In this document: piece by piece, positions 44,893 to 51,370 of the stretch
Position numbering within the stretch: position 1 is the stretch's first letter
Layout of the letters: the number at the start of each line of letters is the position of its first letter
Notes under the pieces: generated by a model
What the model was told of the DNA's origin: nothing
What the model saw: only the letters and a program-made list of their open reading frames with translations
Database searches by the model: none
From: Lysobacter alkalisoli
Lineage (GTDB): Bacteria > Pseudomonadota > Gammaproteobacteria > Xanthomonadales > Xanthomonadaceae
Assembly (NCBI RefSeq): GCF_006547045.1
Contig: NZ_CP041242.1
Span: 3,172,001-3,236,000 of the forward strand
DNA: 64,000 nt
Direction of reading: 5' to 3'
Translations under genes and position numbers: made by a program

Positions 44893-45058
44893 GGAACCAC
44901 CGGTCATGTCCGAACGCCGGGGGCGAAGGCCCTTGGGTGCGAAATCAAGGAGGAGGCGCCGGCCCTGGCCGGTGCCGGGGGACATTCGCATCCAAGGGCC
45001 TTCGCCCCCGGCGCCCCGGTCATCCAACAGACCCGGCGCTTTCCCCTCGATTGGGCGA
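44893..45058. repeat. 166-bp hairpin repeat, copy B
   Basis: 28-bp arms at 44915-44942 and 44986-45013 around a 43-bp core that differs from copy A at one base (44985). The outer flanks are the reverse complement of those of copy A (22202-22367), while arms and core are in the same orientation. It lies between dusA and the kinase gene, within the putative island; the gap 44657-45100 holds nothing else recognised. Confidence 0.8.
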
Positions 45059-45100
45059 AAAACCTTTCTTCTCTGGGTGTGTTGTTCGCTTGCGGGCCCA

Positions 45101-46729
45101 TCAACCCTGCGACGCGTTTCCCGACTTGCGTCCCGTCAATGGCAACGTAACCACGAATTTGCTGCCCAGGCCCGTACCCGGGCTACTCGCCACCACTTGA
45201 CCGCCGTGTGCATCCACCAGCTCGCGTACCACCGTGAGCCCGATCCCCAGGCCAACACCATTGAAGCCAATAGCGTGTTTGTCCTGCACGAACGGCTCGA
45301 AGACCTCGGCCAAGGCCCCGGCGGTGATGCCGATGCCACTGTCGGACACGCTCATCACGACAGTATCGTCGGCGACGACGACCGAAAGCCCGACCTCCCC
45401 GCCATTGGGTGTGTACTTGGACGCGTTGTCGAGCAGGTTCCTCAGGACTTGCGCCAGGCGGACCGGATCCGCGTTCAGTTCGATGGCGCATGCAGGCACC
45501 TGGACGCTGAAGTGTTGCAGGCGCGTATCCATCGCAGGCCGGCAGGCAGCGACTGCTTCGTCGATGATGTCGGCGAGGTCAACCCTCCGGCATTCGATCC
45601 TGAGCTTGCCCGTGTTGACGCGGGACATGTCCACCAGGTCGCTTACGAGGCGGACCATGTGTTCGACCTCGTTCTCGATGATGGCTTGGTAGCGCGGTAT
45701 TTCCTCCGGACGCGCCAAGCCCAGCATTTCGGCCGCGATGCGGATGGGCGTCAGCGGGTTGCGCAACTCGTGCGCAACCACGGCCAGGAACTCCTTCTGC
45801 TGCCGCTGCGCCCGCTCCGCAGCCGCCTGTAGTTCCTGCGCGTCCAGTGCGGCCAATACCAGCTCGCCATTGGCTTCGCGCAATTGCATGTAGTGCCGTT
45901 CGTATTCGCTCGACGCCTGTTCGTGGTGGATGAAGGGAGGTTGCAACGACGTCAGCGCTGGCGCCTGGCCTGCAGGCTCTTCTCCATGGAAAAGAGAACT
46001 GCCAAACCCCTGACGTTTGGCGCAGTACATGGCGGCGTCGGCACGCTCGATGAGCGTATGTGCGTCGTCGCCATCATCGGGATAGATGCAGATGCCGATG
46101 CTCGCAGTCAGGCGAAACACATGCTCGCCTACGCGACAGGGAGAACCCAGGGCCGCAATCAGCTTATTGGCGACCAGGACCGCATCGGACGGCTGGGATA
46201 TCTCCGCGAGCAGGATCACGAACTCATCGCCACCGTAGCGGCTGATCGTATCCTCATCGCGGACAAGAGAAGCCAGACGATGTGCTGTCAGCCTGAGCAC
46301 CTCATCGCCGATGGCATGGCCGAGTGTGTCGTTGATCTGCTTGAAGTTGTCGAGGTCCAGAAACAGGAGTGCCATCCGCGTGCCATGACGCTTGGCGAAA
46401 GCGATGGCACTTGCGAAGCGGTCGAGCAGCCGCGTGCGATTGGGTAAAGCCGTCAAGGCGTCGAACTCGACGGATCGCGCCAATTCGTCGACTGCCCGTG
46501 ACGCGGCTTCGGCATCGCTCCTGGCACGCAGTGCGGCGAGCACCAACCGCTCGTTCGCCTCGATCAGTCGTGCCGACTGGTTGCCGTCCAGTCGGCTCTC
46601 CGCCTCGGCCACGTCCCGGTGCAACCGGGCCAACGTCACGCGTGCCTGCTCGGCCTGCTGTCGCAGTTGCGCGAGTTTGCGCTCGGCTTCCGTCAGGGCG
46701 CTGTCTTTGTCGCGAGGCGTCTTGGTCAT
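45101..46729 (-). CDS. GGDEF-histidine kinase fusion, KaiC-associated
   Basis: A 542-aa soluble protein. An N-terminal coiled coil (about 10-88) leads into a GGDEF domain with DLDNFKQIND, intact RYGGDEF (164-170) and an inhibitory RDED site (157-160). A second helix region (about 280-315) follows, then HisKA with His320 in VVAHELRNPLTPI and an ATPase with NLLDNASKY, SDSGIGI and GLGIGLTVVREL. The two helix regions share a motif (EANERLVLAALRA / EANGELVLAALDA). Cyclase upstream of kinase in one chain is an unusual order. It starts 10 bp after the KaiC gene. Confidence 0.88.
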   Translation of the reverse strand: MTKTPRDKDSALTEAERKLAQLRQQAEQARVTLARLHRDVAEAESRLDGNQSARLIEANERLVLAALRARSDAEAASRAVDELARSVEFDALTALPNRTRLLDRFASAIAFAKRHGTRMALLFLDLDNFKQINDTLGHAIGDEVLRLTAHRLASLVRDEDTISRYGGDEFVILLAEISQPSDAVLVANKLIAALGSPCRVGEHVFRLTASIGICIYPDDGDDAHTLIERADAAMYCAKRQGFGSSLFHGEEPAGQAPALTSLQPPFIHHEQASSEYERHYMQLREANGELVLAALDAQELQAAAERAQRQQKEFLAVVAHELRNPLTPIRIAAEMLGLARPEEIPRYQAIIENEVEHMVRLVSDLVDMSRVNTGKLRIECRRVDLADIIDEAVAACRPAMDTRLQHFSVQVPACAIELNADPVRLAQVLRNLLDNASKYTPNGGEVGLSVVVADDTVVMSVSDSGIGITAGALAEVFEPFVQDKHAIGFNGVGLGIGLTVVRELVDAHGGQVVASSPGTGLGSKFVVTLPLTGRKSGNASQG

Positions 46730-46738
46730 GGCACAGGC

Positions 46739-48217
46739 TCAACTGCCGTCGGCGCCGCGGACTTGCTTCGTCGTCGGCCTGCCACCGAGCAGCCCCTCCT
46801 GATCGGCAAGTATTTCGCCAATGTGGATACCGTCGTCATCGATGCTGAACTCGCGCAACTCGTCCGAATGCGCGCTTGCACGCACCTTGACCACCGCCAT
46901 CACGCGACGCAGCCGGCTGTCGACCTCGATATAACGCTGCACGATGATGGCGTCGGTCAGGAACGCGGTGCCATACGGGCTGAAGCGCAGATCGATGTAG
47001 CGGTCTTCCAGTTCGGATGTCATCAGCACGGTGACGCCGGCACCACTCAGGGCGGTGACCAGGCGCAGCAACGACTCGCGGAAGTCTTCCCGGAAGGTCG
47101 GTGCCAGGGCGAGCTCGAATGCCGACAGCGAGTCGATGACGACGCGGCTCGCATCGAGCCTGCGGATCTCGTTGAGCAGCAGTTGCACGATCTCGTCGAT
47201 AGACAGGTCGGGTGCGCGGCTGTCCACCAGGCCCACGCGGCCGCTTTCGATCAGGTCCGTGAGCAGGCGGTTGCGCGACCGGTTTGGACGCTGCTCGAAG
47301 ACCGCAATGACGCCGGTCTCGCCGCAACGCGCGCCCTCGGCGAGGAATGCGGCGGCGAGGATGCTCTTGCCGGATCCGGAAGGGCCGGCCACGAGCATCG
47401 AATAGCCGCACGGCAAACCGCCCCCCATCATGTCGTCCAGATGCGGCACGCCCATCAGCAGGCGTTTGCCGGCCGACCGCGGGTTCGCTTCGGCATGCGC
47501 CGCTAGCGCCACGCGCGCCGGCGCGAACACTTCGATGCCGGACGCCGTGATGCGGAACGTATGCAGTCCCGGCAGCGTCGGCTGGCCGCGCATCTTCATC
47601 ACCTCCATCTTGCGCACCATGGAGTTGCGCTGGACGCTCTGGCGCAGCCAGATCAGACCATCGGCCACCGTCAGCACCGGATTGGCGTCGGCCTCGGTTT
47701 CGGTGAAGTATTCGCCGATCAGGAAGGTCGTGGCCTGCCAGCTGGTCATCAGCATGCCGAGTTGCTGGACGAACTGCTGCAGGTTGTTGTGCGGCTGGCC
47801 CTCGCCGCGACTCGCGTGCACCACGGAGCGGAACGAGTCGACGAACACCAGTGCCGGACGATGTGCTTCCACCTCGGCGACCATGCGTCGCAGGACCTGG
47901 TCCAGGTCGCCCGCCGAAGCGTCGTCGGACAAATTGATGAAGTGGATCGAGTGGTTGATCGCCTCGCTGTCGAAGAACTCGAACTGCTGCTGATAGCGCA
48001 ACATCTTCAGGGGCGGCTCACCCAGCACTGTGAAATAGAGCGCCGGGCGCTCCTTCGTGGCCAGCGCAAACATCATCTGATGCGCCAGCGTGGTCTTGCC
48101 GCAACCGGGCGGCCCGGCGATGAGATTGAACGAGAATTCCGGCAGCCCCCCACTGAGTACTTCGTCCAGGCCAGGCACGCCGGTTGCCAGGCGGTTGATT
48201 GTCACTTTGGTGGTCAT
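46739..48217 (-). CDS. KaiC-like double RecA-fold ATPase
   Basis: A 492-aa protein from ATG 48217, which overlaps the stop of the preceding gene (ATGA). Two RecA units: the first with P-loop GPPGCGKTT (35-43), the second with GPSGSGKSIL near 265. The catalytic Glu pairs of true KaiC are altered (VLGEPP and VFEQRP). The clock autophosphorylation residues Ser431/Thr432 correspond to Ala418/Phe419 here (GTAFLTDAIIVQ). It is thus a non-clock KaiC homologue, probably an ATP-driven switch working with its operon partners. No KaiA or KaiB is present. Confidence 0.88.
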   Translation of the reverse strand: MTTKVTINRLATGVPGLDEVLSGGLPEFSFNLIAGPPGCGKTTLAHQMMFALATKERPALYFTVLGEPPLKMLRYQQQFEFFDSEAINHSIHFINLSDDASAGDLDQVLRRMVAEVEAHRPALVFVDSFRSVVHASRGEGQPHNNLQQFVQQLGMLMTSWQATTFLIGEYFTETEADANPVLTVADGLIWLRQSVQRNSMVRKMEVMKMRGQPTLPGLHTFRITASGIEVFAPARVALAAHAEANPRSAGKRLLMGVPHLDDMMGGGLPCGYSMLVAGPSGSGKSILAAAFLAEGARCGETGVIAVFEQRPNRSRNRLLTDLIESGRVGLVDSRAPDLSIDEIVQLLLNEIRRLDASRVVIDSLSAFELALAPTFREDFRESLLRLVTALSGAGVTVLMTSELEDRYIDLRFSPYGTAFLTDAIIVQRYIEVDSRLRRVMAVVKVRASAHSDELREFSIDDDGIHIGEILADQEGLLGGRPTTKQVRGADGS

Positions 48218-48645
48218 GACGAAGTGTCCTGCGCGGGCGGGCCGCTTGAAAAGGGGGCCCATACGGGACGAAGCAATCGCTCGGTGAGCGAGAGCCCGAT
48301 GAGACTGGACAGCAGCTCGTGGAACGTCTGCAGAAATGCGCCGCCAGCGACGGCGGCATCGGTGCTGCTTTGCTGCGCAAAAACAGATCTCAGTGCCATC
48401 AGATCCATGGTGGCCTGGCTGTCTTCATGCATACCCGCCAGCCACGGATGGGCGTGGCCGGCGAGGTAGAGGCTGCGCTTGTAGAGCACGGCAACGCCCC
48501 GCTGGCCGATGATGGGGCTCAGGGCGGCATCGATGGCCTGCCATGTCGAGACCATCGTATCGGCAATCTGCCCGGCAGTCTCCGCCCTGCGCGCCAGGAC
48601 AATTGCGATCCGTTGGCTTTCTTGGCTTTCCACTGGATCCGCCAT
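48214..48645 (-). CDS. unknown protein, first gene of the KaiC operon
   Basis: A 143-aa protein taken from ATG 48645; the frame is open to 48891, and an ATG at 48765 is an alternative. Neither has a strong ribosome site. It is mainly helical, with IADTMVSTWQAIDAALSPII, GQRGVAVLYKRSLYLAGHAH and a C-terminal GGAFLQTFHELLSSLIGLS. No domain is recognised. Its stop overlaps the KaiC start, so the two are made together. It may be a partner or regulator of the ATPase (inference from coupling). Confidence 0.7.
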   Translation of the reverse strand: MADPVESQESQRIAIVLARRAETAGQIADTMVSTWQAIDAALSPIIGQRGVAVLYKRSLYLAGHAHPWLAGMHEDSQATMDLMALRSVFAQQSSTDAAVAGGAFLQTFHELLSSLIGLSLTERLLRPVWAPFSSGPPAQDTSS

Positions 48646-48900
48646 TGGCCGTTGGCTACAGGTCTCTTGATGGTACGCCTTTGGGGGTTGTCCTGCCTCG
48701 GCACCACAAAGGCCCGGGATGCGCGCCAATGCCCGGGAGGTCTTGACTCGATCGGGAAGGCTCATGCTTGCGCGACCCGCGCACGTTCGGGACCGCGAGG
48801 TGGAAAGGCCCATTCCCACCACGTCCACATTGAGTCGTTGGCCAGCCCTCGAGCGACTTCCTTGCAACCTGGCACAGAACCACTGACCCAAGCATTTGTT

Positions 48901-49011
48901 TTAGCTGATTATTCTTGAGCACACGGTCCAATCCATCATCGGGGCGACGGACAGGCGCACCGAAGCCGGATCGGGCATCGGACCGGAGGACGAAGAGATG
49001 GGAGCGGTCAT
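48901..49011 (-). pseudogene. relic of an original dusA 5' end
   Basis: A 36-codon frame from ATG 49011. It opens MTAPISSSSGPMPDPASV, then RLSVAPMMDWT as in dusA, then diverges (VCSRIIS) and stops. The divergence coincides with the left end of the 32-bp repeat. This is the expected leftover when an island enters dusA and supplies a replacement 5' end. The stretch 48646-49123 holds only this relic and an AT-rich patch near 48890-48920. Confidence 0.75.
48926..48957. repeat. attachment-like direct repeat, right copy
   Basis: Identical over 32 bp to 44571-44602. The flanking bases differ on both sides (c/g on the left, t/c on the right), so the repeat is exactly bounded. It lies inside the dusA relic. 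Confidence 0.8.
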
Positions 49012-49123
49012 GGGCACGGCAGGGGGTGATGGGGCGGTCAGCACCTGAAGAGGGCGGCGACCAGCAGGTGGACCGGCCCTGGCCGGCGCAGCTCACGTGG
49101 CGACGGCAACGTATAGCGCCGCC

Positions 49124-49999
49124 TCAGTCGAGGCGCTTGCCCATCCTGCGGAGTTCGCGGGCCAGCAACCACAACGCGCCGGCAAGGTACGGCAGGCATG
49201 ACGGTACCCACATGATCAGCCCCGCCAACTGCTGGTCGTCGAACGCAGCAATGCCCAGTTCCGTCGCGCGGTCGGCATAGACCGGGTACACGATGCGCTG
49301 CGAGAACGTCAGCAACGCCCCGAGGAACCCCATCTGCATCATCACCACGACGATGGCGATCGCGCCCGACAGCGCGCCCGCCACGTCGTCGCGAATGCGC
49401 TGCCACAGCAAGGCCCACAACCACAGGCCCGCCAGCAGGAAGCTGCCGTGCATCACCCAGTGCGCCGGTCCGCTGCGCATCACCAGCGCCAGCGCGGCAG
49501 GCGCATGCCAACCCCACATCACCGCAACATTGGCGAACGTGGCCAGCGCGAGCGTGCGCCCGAATCCGGGCGCCAATGGCAGCAATGCACGATGCAATGC
49601 CTTCGACCAACGCGGCGGCAGCGCGGCGGCCACCGCCGCCATCGGCCGGCCCGCCAGCAGCAACGGTGGCGCCAGCGCCAGCAGCAGCATGTGCTGACCC
49701 ATGTGCGCGGACAACAACCATGCACCGTATGCATCGACCGGCCATACCATTGCCAGCGCCAGCACACCCATGCCTGCAAAGAACAGCGCCGCTTCGATCA
49801 TCGCGATTCCGCGCCCCGGGTGCCCGTCGCGCCACAAGCGCCATAGCCCGGCCGCATACAGCATGGTCATCAGCAACAGCGCGGGAACGACCGGCGACAG
49901 CGACCAGGCGGTGGCCAACGTCGGCACCTCCCCGGAAAATTCGCCTGTCGCCCACGTGCGACCCGGCAAGATGGCCAGCATCGGGGCGACACGAGCCAT
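49124..49999 (-). CDS. ctaG: cytochrome c oxidase assembly factor CtaG (caa3 type)
   Basis: A 291-aa membrane protein from ATG 49999 (other starts at 50026 and 49981 are possible). About seven helices with conserved His/Trp: LLSAHMGQHMLLLALAPPLL, FANVAVMWGWHAPAALALV, PAHWVMHGSFLLAGLWLWAL. This pfam09678-type protein is needed to assemble caa3/aa3 oxidases. It heads the oxidase cluster together with the divergent HemJ-like gene. Confidence 0.85.
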   Translation of the reverse strand: MARVAPMLAILPGRTWATGEFSGEVPTLATAWSLSPVVPALLLMTMLYAAGLWRLWRDGHPGRGIAMIEAALFFAGMGVLALAMVWPVDAYGAWLLSAHMGQHMLLLALAPPLLLAGRPMAAVAAALPPRWSKALHRALLPLAPGFGRTLALATFANVAVMWGWHAPAALALVMRSGPAHWVMHGSFLLAGLWLWALLWQRIRDDVAGALSGAIAIVVVMMQMGFLGALLTFSQRIVYPVYADRATELGIAAFDDQQLAGLIMWVPSCLPYLAGALWLLARELRRMGKRLD

Positions 50000-50038
50000 C
50001 CGGCCCGGCGTCGTCCCCCTTCCCATGGAGCCTGCACG

Positions 50039-50530
50039 ATGTACTTCTGGCTGAAGGTCGCGCACATCGCCAGCATGACGGTCTGGTTCACCGGGCTGTT
50101 CTTCCTGCCGCGGCTGTTCGTTGCGCGACACCTGCGCGAACGCGATGCGCGAGCCGGCTTCTTCAATCCGGTGGCGAACCACTTGTTCTTCCGCATCGCC
50201 ACACCCGCGGGCGTGTTGACGATCGCATTCGGGATGGCGTTGATCCCGTGGGTACAGCCGGGCGGGTGGCTGGTGGCGAAACTGGCCGTGGTGACACTGG
50301 CTGTGCTGTTGCACCTGTACCTCGGCCTGCACCTGTATGCGTTGGGACATGGCCACGACAAGCACAGCGCGATGTTCTACCGGCTGCTCGGCTGGTTGCC
50401 GCTGCTGCTGTTGCTGGCCGCGGCCGCGCTGACCGGCGCCAAGCCGCGCAGCTTTGGCGAGGCACCGGCCCCGGGCGATGTGGCGATGGTCGGACATGCT
50501 CATTCGCCGGGCGCGTCGTCGACGCCGTAG
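50039..50530 (+). CDS. HemJ/CopD-like membrane protein
   Basis: A 163-aa protein starting MYFWLKVAHIASMTVWFTGL, then FFLPRLFVARHLRE, signatures of HemJ-type protoporphyrinogen oxidases. His in KVAHI and LHLYALGHG are likely heme ligands. Four helices. It may make heme for the neighbouring oxidase, but a role as CopD-like protein is possible. Its 3' end overlaps the convergent DUF2231 gene by 31 bp. Confidence 0.72.
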   Translation: MYFWLKVAHIASMTVWFTGLFFLPRLFVARHLRERDARAGFFNPVANHLFFRIATPAGVLTIAFGMALIPWVQPGGWLVAKLAVVTLAVLLHLYLGLHLYALGHGHDKHSAMFYRLLGWLPLLLLLAAAALTGAKPRSFGEAPAPGDVAMVGHAHSPGASSTP

Positions 50531-51021
50531 TCCTTCGAGGCATGGTCGTACACGCCGATGCCGTGGCCGAAGGTCAGCGTGCCGCCCAGCCAGCCGACCA
50601 CGATCACCATCAGCAGGCACAGCGACGATTGCACCACGGCCCAAGGCCAGATGGCGGCGGGATCGGCCGCGCGCAGCCACACCCCCAGCGCGGCCAGCGC
50701 CAGCAGCATGACCCCGGCGACGAAGTGGTTCCATACCGAGACATGCCGGCGTGCGACGCGGATCAGGAACATGTCCAGCATGCCGAACACCGCGGCGAAC
50801 AGGCCACTGGCCAGCCCGATCAGGTTCAGCCACCACGACAGGCGCGCCCAGAACCCGTCACTTGTCCACTGGTAGACCAGGTCCGAGGGCAGGAGCAAGC
50901 TCAGGCACACGATCGGATAGACCACCAGGATCGGATGCAGCGGATGGCGCTTGAGCGCCACCCGGCTTTCCACCGTCGGGCTGCGCTTCTCCGGAACCGG
51001 CTGTTTCAGGCTCTTGCGCAT
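50500..51021 (-). CDS. DUF2231-like membrane protein
   Basis: A 173-aa protein from ATG 51021 with gagag upstream. Signature VALKRHPLHPILVVYPI at the start, followed by four helices and a conserved HPLHP pair of His residues. The end is acidic (DYGVDDAPGE). Proteins of this family are often near oxidases or heme proteins. Role unknown. It is probably the last gene of the minus-strand oxidase operon. Confidence 0.78.
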   Translation of the reverse strand: MRKSLKQPVPEKRSPTVESRVALKRHPLHPILVVYPIVCLSLLLPSDLVYQWTSDGFWARLSWWLNLIGLASGLFAAVFGMLDMFLIRVARRHVSVWNHFVAGVMLLALAALGVWLRAADPAAIWPWAVVQSSLCLLMVIVVGWLGGTLTFGHGIGVYDHASKDYGVDDAPGE

Positions 51022-51031
51022 CGCCACTCTC

Positions 51032-51370
51032 TCATTCGCATGGCGCCAGCAACACTACCGGCAACGCAGTGAACAGGATCGCCACGGCCGACAGCAGCGA
51101 CAGCCATACCACCAGCCTCGCCGCGAACCGCGTCGCGCCTGGGTCGTCGGCTGCAGCGGCCAGCGCGCGCCGGCCAAGCGCACCGAGCCACGCCGTGGCG
51201 CCCCAGGCCAGCACGGTGAGCGCCAGCATGCCGACCACGCCACCGACCTGGTTCCAGCCGCGGGCGCAGACCAGACCCTGCAGGCTGTAGATCGCCACGA
51301 AATGCAGCGCCCACGGCAGCATTGGCGCGGCGATCCAGCCGAAGCGGCTCCGGCGCACCTCCGGCTTCAT
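51032..51370 (-). CDS. small membrane protein of the oxidase operon
   Basis: A 112-aa protein whose ATG overlaps the oxidase I-III stop (ATGA). Three helices, including PWALHFVAIYSLQGLVCARG and VGGVVGMLALTVLAWGATAW. Its position suggests an oxidase accessory or small subunit. No family recognised. Confidence 0.7.
   Translation of the reverse strand: MKPEVRRSRFGWIAAPMLPWALHFVAIYSLQGLVCARGWNQVGGVVGMLALTVLAWGATAWLGALGRRALAAAADDPGATRFAARLVVWLSLLSAVAILFTALPVVLLAPCE

Larger units (their letters stand above)
44571..48957. mobile_element. putative dusA-inserted genomic island (no integrase)
   Basis: About 4.36 kb bounded by the 32-bp direct repeats. It holds the new dusA 5' end, repeat copy B, and a three-gene minus-strand operon (143-aa protein, KaiC-like ATPase, GGDEF-histidine kinase). 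The old dusA 5' end is left outside the right repeat. dusA is a known integration hot spot for prophages and islands with dusA-specific integrases. No integrase or excisionase is seen here, so the island may be a relic, or may be moved by an integrase elsewhere. Confidence 0.7.

Noticed and set aside
46739-48645. Circadian clock locus
   Set aside because: No KaiA or KaiB is present, and the KaiC homologue lacks the phosphorylated Ser/Thr pair and the paired catalytic Glu residues.
48646-48891. N-terminal extension of the 143-aa protein
   Set aside because: The open frame is Arg/Gly/Pro-rich and unlike the helical rest; it probably contains the operon promoter.
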